A DNA stretch of 64,000 nt. Source: Nepenthes gracilis (Eukaryota; Streptophyta; Magnoliopsida; Caryophyllales; Nepenthaceae). How positions within the stretch are numbered: the stretch's first letter is position 1; every line of letters begins with the position of its first letter. A program made the position numbers and the translations under genes. The stretch spans positions 8,647,973 through 8,711,972 of the forward strand of contig BSYO01000011.1 of NCBI GenBank assembly GCA_033239525.1, read 5' to 3'. Positions 11,470-21,785 of this stretch are shown here, piece by piece. The notes below the pieces were generated by a model that was not told the origin of the DNA, searched no databases, and saw only the letters and a list, made by a program, of their open reading frames with translations.

Positions 11470-13292
11470 ATCCTCATAACCCGACAACATATCTTGATGG
11501 CATCCTAGTACTTGTGCTCCAAAGCCGGACCAATGTCCTCGAGCTTTAGTGAGGTCCTGAGCTCCTCCTCCAGCTGCAGTTTCCTGCCCCGAAGGGAAAT
11601 GTTCGGTTGCTCCTGATCCCTCAGCAAGCCCTCAAGGGTAGAAATTCTGTTCTTGGCTTCAGCAAACTCAAACTCTAAATATTGTATGCGCTTTCCTGAG
11701 GACCTGAAAGCTTCCAACTCTGCACAAATCTGGGTGGCCTCACCAATAATCAGACCAAGACTGCCAGCCAGCTCATGAAGCTGCAAAAGAAAAATAGGTG
11801 ATTAAGGCACAAACAAAAAAGAACAAGAGTTTGAAGAAGGGTGGAGAAGTACCTTAGAGACGAGAGAGCTCCTAGCTGAACTCTTCTCTTTAGGGGCCTC
11901 GGACTCTACCGACTCAATAGCAGCAGCCTCCTCGGCCACAAGAGCCTCATCCCTGGCCTCGGATGCTGGGGCAACTTCACCGAAATCTAAGACTGGGGGC
12001 TCAATCGCTTCAGAATGATCCTCGGCCCCAGTTTTTGCTTCAACAGCGTGTGAAGTCCCTGTAGCGTCCTCGACTAGGACCTCCTCAGGAATAGCTGGCA
12101 TAGTCCCAATTGGACTGCAGATTTGGATTGTAAGGCAAGGGAGCTCAGCAGTCTCAACAGTGGGCGGCTTCGTGGCCTCACTTTCCTCGGCCTCAACAGT
12201 CTCAACAGTCGTAATCGTGGTGATCATGGCTGCATCCTCGGCCTGAGTCGCCTCAGCCTCCCTCTCTGCCTGTCCCTCAGCAATGTCCTCGGAAGGATAA
12301 CTCATCCAGTTCGAGACCTCTCTAGTGAATATAGAAGAAATGCCAGGCATTGGCCCATCAAGAGGAGGCTGGGCAACAAGTGTCTCCACAGGCAGGCCCG
12401 CAGACTCAGGAGGCTACTCAGAAGGCTCAGTAGTGACTGAAGGTTTGACACCTTTAGCTCCTCAGACTGGCACCACCTGCAACAACCTCTGTCTCCTCAT
12501 GAGCTGCTCTGTCACAGTTTCATCGTCATCGGATGAGGAGTACTCCACAATTGCCATCGAACACTTAGAAGTTCAGTCCGGCAACTTTTCTTTGTCCGTT
12601 TGGACGGCTCCTCAATCCTCAGAGCTTTTTTTTCTTTTCTTCGGCTTCTTCTTCTTCGTAGGTGGAGCAACAGGGGCACCAGAGTCTTCGCGCTAAGGCT
12701 CCCATTGAAGGAGTACTCGGGTTTTAACCATATGTTCTTCCTGTTCTCATTGAAGGAGCTAAGGTTGGACAGGACCAAGTCCGTGAGATCCTTCGCAGCC
12801 ACCCTCTATTCAGTTGAGGCGTCCTTGCAATGTTTGGGTTTCACATTCTCCTAAATATTGGAGATTGCCCAATTCTCACGAACGCCAAGGAAGAAAAACT
12901 TATCTTTCCTCCTTTTGGTGGAATCAGGGTTTTCACCACTCATCTCCGTGAACTCAGGACGTGGAGTGATGATAATCTAATTCTGGCCATGAGTAAACCT
13001 CAACATCACCTTCACCATCGCAATATCAAGGACCTTACTGTGGCAACGAGCAAAATCGCAGAGAGATACAAGGTATCTGACTGCGTTTGGCTACAATCTC
13101 GCAACCAAAACAAAGCCCACCCTTGAAATTGACTTCGTACATAGTAACAAAGCTGTCAAATGGGCTACAAGCCCTCTCATGAGCATCTAGGACCACCATA
13201 GTCATCGAACTTGGAATATCGTACTTCGTGCGAATGGCCTTAAGGTTAGCCAAAGAAAGAGAAGAAGCAAAATCTTTCACGCCAGGAGCCAT
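11470..13292 (-). pseudogene. E1 antisense gene: PF04195-like domain, acidic linker, coiled coil (decayed)
   Basis: This gene runs opposite to E1 pol. The N-terminus starts MAPGVKDFASSLS at 13292 and includes KAIRTKYDIPSSM and FVTMYEVNFKGGL, matching VDYAIPAN...FITVYEHHLRGG of the E4 module c. A KDKFFFLGV block (near 12900) matches its KERFFFLQE. A Glu/Ala-rich stretch (12389-11860) follows, then a 72-bp GT-AG intron (11781-11852) and a coiled-coil exon (LHELAGSL...LEEELRTS, 11780-11510). The exon runs into KY-stop-DAIKICCRV, the C-terminal motif with its Trp codon turned to TAG. Several frame changes and stops show it is dead. The domain name (PF04195, 'putative gypsy type transposon') is from memory of the family; the product's role is unknown. 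Confidence 0.75.
11781..11852 (-). other. Predicted intron in E1 antisense gene
   Basis: On the minus strand AAG|GTACTTC...TTTTCTTTTGCAG|CTTCATG: consensus donor, T-rich tract, consensus acceptor, 72 bp. Removing it joins ...LVSK to LHELAG in frame. An intron lies at the equivalent place in E4 (39286-39360). Confidence 0.7.
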
Positions 13293-13462
13293 CCCAGGGT
13301 ATGGAAATATGAAGAGAAAGAAGAAGGAACGCAGAGGAATGAATGCAAAGTTTGAAAGAAGGAAGCCACCAAGGTTCGAAAGAAAACTTAGGGTTGTGTA
13401 AGGAAAAAATGAAAGGCGTGAGAAGCTTTTGAAACGGCAGCAAAGTTCAAAAGGTGTGCCTC

Positions 13463-13470
13463 ATTATACC
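13463..13470 (-). promoter_or_regulatory. TATA-type box upstream of E1 antisense gene
   Basis: On the minus strand GGTATAATGAGG, about 170 bp upstream of the antisense start at 13292. It is weaker than the equivalents in E4 and E5. Confidence 0.4.
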
Positions 13471-14021
13471 CTGGCTACATGTCAACCTCCATACGCTGCA
13501 GATGGTAATGATGGGCCTTATATTTTCAAGGTAGACATCAATCGCATTAATTATGCATTTATTGCGCATTTAATGGCTCAGTTGGCGGCACAAGCCAGCG
13601 TCTCAGACTCAAAGAAAGTCGTCGGATACATTCTCATCAAGCTTTTGGTCTCAATAGTACCCGAGGACATTTTTGATCTCAGACATAAGTGGCAACTACT
13701 ATTAGTGAGTGGTGCCATAGAGGCCCAAGTGGCCCACCAATGTCTAGAACTCAAAAATGTTTCGGATATTTTGGTTAGACCATTGACCTCAAAAGGTCCC
13801 TGGATATTTTGGCCAGATTGTAAGTCTCAAAAATGTCCCCGGACTATTGGTCTCAACAACGTCCTCAGACATTTGTAAAGATAAAGGAACGTATGCCAAC
13901 TTCAGGCAACTGATTATCGAACACAAAGCAAAGGCACGAGTGAATTTTCGGTGGAGAATACCTTCGCGTGAGATATTACCACGGCCAGTGGACATGCCAA
14001 AAGGTTGAAGTTCTCAAACCC
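13471..14021. other. E1 region between antisense gene and 3' LTR
   Basis: No supported gene. A 149-codon '+' open frame (13429-13878) has no recognisable family. The block TCTCAAAAATGT...ATTTTGG recurs loosely near 13750-13870. Confidence 0.4.
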
Positions 14022-14037
14022 TTTGGAATGGCGCTAG
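14022..14037 (+). other. Polypurine-tract region of E1
   Basis: TTTGGAATGGCGCTAG directly before the LTR start TGATGG. It parallels the E4 tract (GGGATGGGGGGCTAG before TGTTGGG), which supports the LTR boundary. Confidence 0.65.
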
Positions 14038-14084
14038 TGATGGATAGTGATACTTGGGGTCCAGATAAAAGGTCTGAAAATCGA

Positions 14085-14400
14085 GTCCACGTCCCAAGAG
14101 GCCCAAAAAGCTAATTTGGTCCGAGAGACTAAATTGGCCCTAGAGGTCTGAGGACTTGGACCCACATCCCAAGAGGCCCACGAAGTTGATTTTGCCCCAA
14201 GAGGCTAAATTAACTCAAGAGGACCGAGGACTAGGAAGATGACCGACGACTAGGTCCACGTCTCGAGAGACCCAAGTAGCCGATTTGGTCTGAGAGCTAA
14301 ATTGGCCTTAAAGGCCCGAGGACTTAAGCCCTCATCCCAAGGGACCTAAAGAGCTGAATCAGACCGAGAGATTGACTTAACTTGGGAGGCTCGATAACTC
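14085..14400 (+). repeat. Tandem repeat of about 74 bp in E1 LTR U3
   Basis: Four units start with GTCCACGTCCCAAGAGGCCC-like blocks at about 14085, 14158, 14253 and 14327. They continue with TTTGGTCCGAGAGACTAAATTGG and GAGGACTTGG. One unit is longer by about 21 bp. U3 repeats often act as enhancers in LTR elements; that role is inferred here. Confidence 0.75.
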
Positions 14401-14845
14401 TTTAAGAGACCAAATCTCCAATAAAGCTCCGAGGATATAGCACTGAAGATATGGCTCTGAAAGCCCGAAAACTTGTTGCTGACCAAGCCCTCAGTTGAAA
14501 CTCGAGGAATTTGCACCAAGCGCCCGCGACTTGATAAAGTCTAGGAGCTTTTATCAAGGACGAGGACTCTGAGAAATCTCCAACGACAATAGCTCACAAA
14601 ATGAAGCTCAGGACGACCAGGATGCCAACTTAGAGGGTTAACTTTTGCAAAGCGCAATTTTTGTAACACGCAATCTTCACAGGGAATGATGACTTGTAGA
14701 GCACGTATGATCACTATAGAAGTGACGTCTCATGAGGCAAGCTCGCGCAGACGCAACATCTGACACGGCATAATGGTTTTGTAAAGTTGGTAGCAAGCTC
14801 TCTTACACACACAAACCCCTTATTGGGTAGGTGAAAGCCGTTAAG

Positions 14846-14853
14846 TATAAATA
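14846..14853 (+). promoter_or_regulatory. TATA box in E1 LTR
   Basis: TATAAATA after the U3 repeats, about 360 bp before the LTR end. The position fits the U3/R promoter. Confidence 0.6.
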
Positions 14854-15213
14854 TACAAACCAAACTTCAAAAGAAATGAGGATACGCTGTAAACAGTATT
14901 CACAAAAGAGAGTAAAAGAAGATAGAAGAGTAAGACGCCACTACTTCCTGATATTACTCTGTAAACTCAGTTTCTTTGTACAAAAACAACAATAGTGAAA
15001 TCCTTATCGGACCCAAGGTCCCGTAGTTTTCCCATTTCATTCAATAGAGTATTTTTCATGTAAAATATTGTGTATTATTGCTCTCTGCCTCACTCTCTCA
15101 ATCCCTCATCTGTACACTTTGTGCTGCACGGGTTCTATCTGAATACGTTTTAAATATTCGAGGACACGTTTGGATCTCCGTCCATACGATGACCAAGATT
15201 CGAGAACGCAACA

Positions 15214-15929
15214 AAAATAAATATTATAAATTTCTAGAATAAAAATAAAAAAATTGTTTTAAATTTTTTTCTTTTGATTATTATTCTTTTCTTGATAATT
15301 TAGGGTTTTTTTTTTTTGACAGAGAAAAAAAAAATCAAAACTGAAAACTTCAAAAAAAATTGCCACTTCGTTCATTTAGATTTCATGAAATTTTTAAGAA
15401 TAAAAAAAAAAAACTGTCAAAAAAGTTCAGATTTTTTTTTCATGTTATCAACGTCAAGTATAAAAAAAAAAAAAAAAAAACTGAAACAAATTCTTTACTT
15501 TGTGTCATTATTTTATTTAGACTTTTTTTAAAAAGTAAACAATAATTTATTGACCAGCTTTTAATCAGTGTGAAAAAAATGAAAAACTGAAAAGAAAATC
15601 GTTTACTCGTTCTAATTTTTTTTAATTATTTTTTAATAAAATTTTATTTTATTTAGCCATACTCAAAGAAAAATTTGATAACCCAGAATACAAAATGAGG
15701 CAAACAGGGTACCCTTCAAAATTACATGCATCCAGCGCGACATGCCACACCTTCGTATATTACATTGCATTTAAACGACAACGTTTTCGGTCTCTAGCCT
15801 AAGATGATACAATTGCTACATCAATTTTATAAAACAAACTTGAAAATCCATATTAGCATATAAAATATTTTGAAAAAGTATATAAAATATTTATTAACAA
15901 ATTTTATATATAAGATATTATCTATCTCA
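15214..15929. other. AT-rich spacer with A/T homopolymers
   Basis: Runs of A and T (for example 15461-15480) and no gene. Short open frames here are low-complexity Lys/Phe strings. Confidence 0.6.
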
Positions 15930-16364
15930 AACTGTGTTGGGGTTCAAACGACCCGGATCCACCCTGTCCGGTCATAGTGGAATACTCGAACCCCTCGGTC
16001 ATCGTCAGCCACCATTTAGTAGGAATAAGAACAAGAGATGCACAACATTTTTTACGTGAAAACTCCTTCTCAACTAAGGAAAAAAATCACGAGACACATA
16101 ATCCACCAATAAATCCACTATGTAAAATGATTACACAAATCCAGAGACAGAATACAAGCAACCGCCCGGCTACACAAGCCCTAGAGACGAAAAATCAAAA
16201 AACAGAGCACGAGAATACAAAGCCTCACCCTTTGTGTTTCACTCACTGCTCTCTCTTTCTTCTCTATTTTTTTCTTCTCACAGTGGTGCTCTTTACTCTC
16301 TCATTTTACAAGTGTTGGTGAAACGGTAGCCGGCCGTTTCACCCCCGCACACAGCGGCAGGCGC

Positions 16365-16545
16365 ACAGCGCCCCTGGTGTTGTCTCCCACACCAGCCTGG
16401 TGCAGCGGGCACCCTTGATGCTGCCACTCCTTGGTGCCTTGCGCACCCAGCCCTTGGTGCCCAGCACCCTGGCACCCTGGCCCCTGGGTGATTACCTCAC
16501 ACCCATGGTGTTTTTCCACACGCCCCTGGTGTTTTCCACACGCCC
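16365..16545 (+). repeat. Degenerate CCCTGGTG-type short repeat in solo LTR
   Basis: Variants of CCCTGGTG, CCTTGGTG and CCACACC recur about ten times at irregular spacing. This low-order repeat explains the overlapping open frames on both strands. Confidence 0.55.
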
Positions 16546-17100
16546 ACTGCATGCCCAGCATGCATGTATATATAATGGTCTGCTTGAAGACATACAACCA
16601 ATAGGCAAGTTACGTGTGGGCAAACACCTACCACATACTCTGGAACTTGCCAACAACTTTGTAACCTTTGCCATGCGCGTATTTGGGCGATGCGCATGCG
16701 ACAAAAACCGCAACCCGCTCGCCAAAGCCAACTGCCCACAACCATCGCAAGCTGTCCATGACGCCCCTGGCCGACATCGGGCAGTCAAGTCCCCGGACTA
16801 TCTGTGCCCCTTGGCAATCACAAGAGTCCTCTGGCGTTTCTTGGTCTCCAGGTAGTGACAATGACCTCGGACATCCCATGTCCTCTGTCAGTCCCTCGTG
16901 CCACATGACCCATGTCTCCGAACGCCACGTGCACTTCGATCATGTCCTGGGCGATCCATACCCGAATGCAACCGGTAAATTCCAGCCTTTGCTCCTTGGC
17001 CGTCCTCTCGCCTTGGCCGTCCGCGTATTTGCTCCTTGGCAGTCCGTGCGCCCTTGGCCGTTCGCGTGCCATCAGCTTGCGACTTGGCCAATAGAATAGA

Positions 17101-17288
17101 TTGACTGATTCCCTCACTTGGCTATCCGTTGACCTCCTGACCGACTGTCGCTACCCGCCCGCCATCCAAAGAAGACTCTTAAGCTCTTGACCTGTTAACC
17201 TCCTATTGATCGGAATCCACAGTTGGCCGTCCGATGGTCAATCTCCATTGACCGTCCACTGCTTTTCTCTGGTCAACGCCCCATTGAC
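17101..17288. promoter_or_regulatory. Cluster of seven W-box cores (TTGAC) in solo LTR
   Basis: TTGAC at 17101, 17129, 17187, 17248 and 17284, and its complement GTCAA at 17237 and 17272. TTGAC is the core bound by plant WRKY factors. Seven in 188 bp looks enriched, but function is inferred. Confidence 0.4.
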
Positions 17289-17383
17289 CGAAAACAGTTC
17301 TCCGAATTTGTTCTCCACAAATCCTCCGATGACAAACCAATTGTTGGGTTACCCATAAGGGAGTAACCAGACGCAACAAACTG

Positions 17384-18600
17384 TTCTACTTCTTTTGTGA
17401 AAGACAAAACAAAGATTTGGTTTAATTTTGTTAAAAATCTCAATCTATTTCCACATGGGTAGGAATATAAATAAAATTCTTAAAAATAATTTCCTATATA
17501 TAAATCATAAATTTTACAATATCAGATTATAGATTTTTTTAAAAGAGAATGAAATATTTTACTAGTGTTATGATAGATTTAACAATTTCTTAAGTATTTA
17601 TCCAAATTATGATTTTAAGATACGATACATTATCAATTTTTATATAATATATTATTACCACATATATACCAATTTATTGAAACGATATGTAAAGAAAATT
17701 TCTCGACAATAGTCCAAATTAGACATATGAGTAATGTCAATCTTTGAGTGAAAAACGCATAATAATTGAATAGTAAATACATACACCTAGTTATGAGCCT
17801 AGAGTAGCCACTGCATTTCGTGATAAATTTTGTATGAGAGAATTTGATGATGTTAATGCTAGACTTATCAATTTGACTAAAATGTTAAAAAAATTAAAAA
17901 ATAAAGAAGATAAATGTAATGTCCAATGAAAATATAAAGTTTTTAGTGTTTAATACAGAATAATATCATATCTACTTTTAGGTTAAGGTCAATCTCGAGC
18001 GAAGAATTATTATTCAGGCACATTTAATTTGAGGTAAAAGAATTATTCAAACACTAAGTGAAAAAAATTATCGACCACGAGTCACTCTATATTTTCATGA
18101 ACTATCTTCGCCACCTCCACCGCAAATTTTACTGTTGCAGCTAACTTGCCAACTTCAACGTAGATAATTAATGATACATTGCAACAACTCATGTAACGTC
18201 CAGTTGAGGTAAATGTATATCGAACTAATATCATTGCCTAACACCTAAGAGTATTACATATATATATATATATATTTTAATTATAATAAGTTGATGTGAT
18301 TGATTTAAATAATTTAACTATAGAAATAAATCTTTTAAATCGGATATGGCGCAGTAGGGCTAAGTTGATTTCGAGGGATTGTGGCACATCATCAAAAGTA
18401 CAATCTTTTTACTCAACAAATTAGCAAATTTGATATCATTCATTGTAACCTTTATTATCAATTAGCAAACACTTGATTAGATGTAGGTGTTATATTCTTG
18501 ACAGGACTGAAATGTATTATTTAAATTGCTAGACTATTGTAACATTAATAATAACAATAATAATAATAATAATAATAATAATATCTACTTTTATCTCACC
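17384..18600. other. AT-rich spacer with TA and TAA microsatellites
   Basis: No gene seen. It contains a TA run near 18260-18276 and a TAA run at about 18546-18582. Confidence 0.6.
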
Positions 18601-19194
18601 TGCACTCAAACCTTCCTAATCAATTTCACCCCTCAGCCAATCGGATTCAGGCGGCGTCCTTCGCCTCTCTGGCAAAGGACGGTCCTTCGCTAAATCCGAC
18701 TCATGTTTAACGCGTAATATACTGTGAGCCATCCGATTTTAAATTTAATCGGGCAGCCCACGCGCGTTTAATATGTGTTATAATGTCAACCGTTCGATTT
18801 TAAAATTAATTGGACGGATACGATTAAATCTTACCTGACAAGATTTTGGCCGTCCGTTTCGTCAAATCTGACGGCTCAAAAATGAGTACACAGTAATCCT
18901 AATTTTAAACTTTCAATTCCCCCTCTTTCTCTCTCAAATCTGCTCTTCACTTCGAGCTTCCCTCTCCTTCTCCTCTCCTCTCCCGCTTCGATTTGTACTA
19001 TTCTCCACTGTTTCGCTCCAAATCTCCGACGTCCAGTGCTCGTATCCGTTCGCTCCGTCTCCGAACGGTGCTCCAAATCTCTGGCGGTAACCCATTTTCC
19101 TTTGATGCGTTTCATTTCCTTTTCATTCCTCACTTTCTCTCTCCTCTACCTATACCTCTTCTTCTCCTTATTTGTCGATCGACCGCCGTTAATT
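18601..19194 (+). other. GC-richer block ending in pyrimidine-rich leader-like DNA
   Basis: 18601-18880 is moderately GC-rich, with repeated CCGATTTTAAA-type motifs. 18905-19150 is strongly CT-rich (CCCTCTTTCTCTCTC, CTTCTCCTCTCCTCTCC), like a plant 5' leader, with a possible donor GGCG|GTAACC near 19085. No coding sequence follows before E3 remains begin. It could be the truncated start of a host transcript or unrecognised LTR U3/R. Confidence 0.3.
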
Positions 19195-19218
19195 TGGGGC
19201 TCAGTGGCACTTAACGGA

Positions 19219-19243
19219 GGCCATTGGATTTAATCCAACGGCC
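19219..19243. repeat. Short inverted repeat (GGCCATTGGATT)
   Basis: GGCCATTGGATT is followed directly by TAATCCAACGGCC, a near-perfect hairpin with one mismatch. A second hairpin lies at 19295-19327 (GTTGGATGA-AAAAG-TCATCCAAC). The pair may be the end of a small foldback element related in style to 54840-55556. Confidence 0.5.
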
Positions 19244-19294
19244 CACGTTTTCATTATATAAATTTTTTTAAAAAAAAAAAACAACGGCACATGG

Positions 19295-19327
19295 AGCAGT
19301 TGGATGAAAAAGTCATCCAACGGCTGC
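19295..19327. repeat. Second hairpin (GTTGGATGA/TCATCCAAC)
   Basis: GCAGTTGGATGA and TCATCCAACGGCTGC pair around an AAAAG loop, with a 3-base bulge. Confidence 0.55.
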
Positions 19328-19384
19328 AGATATTGTGAAGACGAAATAAACCCTAGGTTTATCGAGTCAAATTGTTTATAGCTT

Positions 19385-19502
19385 GTGCTATGTAGATTCC
19401 AGGTTATCAGTGACGGAGATTGGACCCGCTCGAGACTCGATCAGGACGAGAAATCCGAAGGCTCCCTATTCCGTATAACAATCGGGGACCCGGGATGTAA
19501 CA
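19385..19502 (+). repeat. 3' end (U5) of E3 5' LTR
   Basis: CCAGGTTATCAGTGACGGAG, GGCTCCCTATTCCGT and a GGGATGTAACA end align with the last part of the E4 LTR read on its own strand (GAGGTTCATAGAGACGGAG, GGCTCCCTAATCCGT, CGGACGCAACA). The upstream part of the LTR is unrecognised or lost. Confidence 0.7.
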
Positions 19503-19520
19503 TTGGCGCTGTCTGTGAAA
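19503..19520 (+). other. Primer-binding site of E3
   Basis: TTGGCGCTGTCTGTGAAA directly follows the LTR end. It matches the E4 site (TTGGCGCCCGTCTGTGGG) with a few changes. This TTGGCGCC type is common in Tat and Athila elements. Confidence 0.8.
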
Positions 19521-19572
19521 ACGCGACAAAAAGTCTTGCGTCTTCCCTCCACACTCAATCTCTTACACAAAG

Positions 19573-20980
19573 ATGGTGAACACTAGAGTGCAAGCCAGCA
19601 CGCAACCAAGAAACGTAGCCTCCCACAGCGACGACCCCTCGGTGGGTAGCTGTGTCAACGAGCGGCCGCAACCTAACGTCCACCGGCTGGCCGCCGAGAT
19701 GGGCGACATGAGCCTGATGCTTTAGGCGCTCTGTAATCGGATGGGCATGCAATGGATGGGAGCTCCTCTTTCGGCGCCTCAGGCATTGACCTCCAGGCGA
19801 GGGGGACGCCGTGCCAGAGCCCTCAGGGCCAGATCAGATCGGCCTGATGATGTCGAGACCCAGGCGGCCTCCGGCAGCAGGGCCCAAAAGATGACTCGAA
19901 GTCACCCGCAACTCCCGCAGCGAAAGGAGGCAGACAGCCGCAGGCTCGTGCAGTGCGTGGCTGCCCATGCGGAAAGCCGTCGTGATCAGCACAATTCGCA
20001 GAACCCGCAGGGTCACACGGAACTACGAAACGTCACGACCAAACCACCAATGGAAAAGAAGGTGGGTTGATTTGGAACCACCTGTTCAAGGAGAAGTCCG
20101 GACGGTCTTCAGCTGACCTGCGAAGGTCACCCTTCACTATGGTCATCCGGACCCAGCCGCTCCCCCGCAAGTTTAAAATGTTGACGCTGGATGGGTATGA
20201 TGGGAGTAAGGACCCAATGGACCACCTCAACTGCTTCCGCAGTCACCTGCTCCTTCATGAAGTGAGCGAACCGTGATGTGCTAGTGCTTCCCTATCACTC
20301 TAAAAGGGACCGCGCTGCTCTGGTTCTATGGCTTCCCGCCAAACTCCATCCGCTCCGACAAGCTGCAGATCGCTTCGAGTTAATTTGACTCCAGCCGCAG
20401 GGAGGAGAAACAGCCTTGGCACTGGTCCCGCCAGAGGTAGGACAAAAGATCAAGCGTTTCTCAATCGTTATTACACCGAAGCGCCGAATCTCCTAACTCT
20501 CCGAAGAGCTAAAGCTTAATGCCTTCGTCGCCATGTTGGCAGTAGTGGACTTCTTTAAGCACCATCGAACTAGCGCCCTCAGCTCTTCTGGGAAGCTGAG
20601 CCCATCACCCGAGCCTACATCTCGGAGGAGGCCTACGAGGCGAAGCATCCTGGATGCGCAACCGCCCACCGAAAGGACCCAAGCCTACCATCGGGAAAAA
20701 GTGGAACGGCAATAGCAGCCGCTTTGAGGAGTGTTGCAAGTAGTCGCGGCATGAGTCGGGATCTAGGAATGAGTACGGGCCAGTGTCCCTGACTCTCCTA
20801 AACGATGCCCGCGCAAACATCTTAATACAGATCCTGGACGAAAAGTTCTTCAAGTGGCAAAAAGCACCGAAAGGCCTGAGCGGTGGAGACCAGACGAAGT
20901 ACTGTTAGTACTACCAATGCCTGGGGCATTCCACGGTGAACTGTCAGACCTTGCAGTAGGAGATAGAAGAACGATCTGCT
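19573..20980 (+). pseudogene. E3 gag (decayed)
   Basis: Starts MVNTRVQAST, matching the E4 gag start MVNTRAQTSA. There is a TAG at 19723-19725, then ...QGHTELRNVTTKPPMEKKVG to 20070. A frame change leads to SPFTMVIRTQPLPRKFKM and YDGSKDPMDHLN (20130-20230), FLNRYYTEAPNL (20455-20490), FFKHHRTSA and a CCHC-like YYQCLGHSTVNC near 20910-20950. These follow the E4 gag order: N-terminal region, capsid-like core and knuckle. At least four frame changes and several stops make it non-functional. Confidence 0.8.
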
Positions 20981-21159
20981 GCGGACACCTCAAACGGATG
21001 AAGGGCTCGGGGCAAGCCCCCACAGCATCAAAAGGCGAGGTGAGCGAGCCACCGAGGAGTTGTACGGCCGCCGGCGTGATCAGCATGATTTTGACTGGGC
21101 AACCAAGAGCAGCAGGTAGGTGCAGCCCAAGCAAGCTTCCAGCAGCAAGAGAGCAAGAG

Positions 21160-21785
21160 TAGGGGATATGAGTTATGTCATTAGCTTTAGTAGCGACGAT
21201 ATGACACTTGTAACCTCCCCTCATTCTGATCCCCTTGTTGTATTCGATCTCGTTTCTGACGGTATGATAGATTACCAATTGAAGCGAATCTTTATTGATA
21301 ACGGAAGCTCTTGGAATTTTCTGTATCTTAACCTGCTTTTTAAACTTGGGTTGAGACGAAACCAAGTATAACTCATTCTTTAAACCGAAGGCCCACTATA
21401 TGGCTTGGACAACGAACCTGTACTCGTGTACCGTTACGTGAGAGCTAACGTTCCTTGCTGTTGACCTACCGTCTGTCTATAATGCCATCCTAGGCAGACC
21501 ATTTCTCACTGCCTTTGGGGCTATAACTTCGATCCCTTATCTGAAGGTCAGGTTCCCAACCCGATGTGGTGTATGGGAGGTGCTTGGTGATCAGGCGATG
21601 GGACAGACGTGCTATCTATCCCAAGTCGCCCCAGTGGTGCTAGACCAGATGGACGGAGACTTAGATTTTCGCGACGAAACTACGCTACAACAAGTCCAAT
21701 CGGGTGAAGCAACCAAAACGGTTCCTCTGGACCCCGCCAAGCCGGAGAAGTGCGTGCATATAGGCGGCTCCCTTTCCGTGGCCAA
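21160..21785 (+). pseudogene. E3 protease region (decayed)
   Basis: SYVISFSSDDMTLVTSPH is followed by IFIDNGSSWNFLYL (D at 21297-21299), the aspartic-protease catalytic D-x-G-S-S loop. Then come VDLPSVYNAILGRPFL and FGAITSIPYLKVRFP with a frame change near 21370, and CYLSQVAPV. The block ends in VHIGGSLSVANRDLG, the lead-in to RT. E4 has the same blocks. The catalytic loop is intact, but the frame is broken and RT is missing downstream. Confidence 0.78.

Larger units (their letters stand above)
14038..15213 (+). repeat. 3' LTR of E1
   Basis: This 1176-bp LTR starts TGATGG and ends AACGCAACA. Its last ~40 bases (CCATACGATGACCAAG...CGCAACA) align with the U5 end of the E4 LTR (CGTCACGACAACCTTG...CGCAACA). 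It contains a U3 tandem repeat (14085-14400) and a TATA box (14846-14853). The 5' partner lies outside the window. Confidence 0.75.
15935..17378. mobile_element. Solo LTR with perfect 5-bp target duplication
   Basis: The 1444-bp segment begins TGTTGGGG and ends CGCAACA. AACTG occurs immediately before (15930-15934) and immediately after (17379-17383). No internal region, PBS or purine tract is attached, so this is a recombined solo LTR. The block near 16045-16110 (TTTTTACGTGAAAACTCCTT, then CTCAACTAAGGAAAAAAATC) resembles LTRs of some plant copia elements, from memory. It includes a CTGGTG-rich GC block, a TATATATAA box (16567-16575) and a cluster of TTGAC cores. Open frames of 60-151 codons across the GC block overlap each other on both strands and are not called. 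Confidence 0.85.

Noticed and set aside
16293..17117. Cluster of 60-151-codon open frames on both strands
   Set aside because: They lie inside the solo LTR over CCCTGGTG-type repeats. Mutually overlapping frames without family matches are a composition effect.
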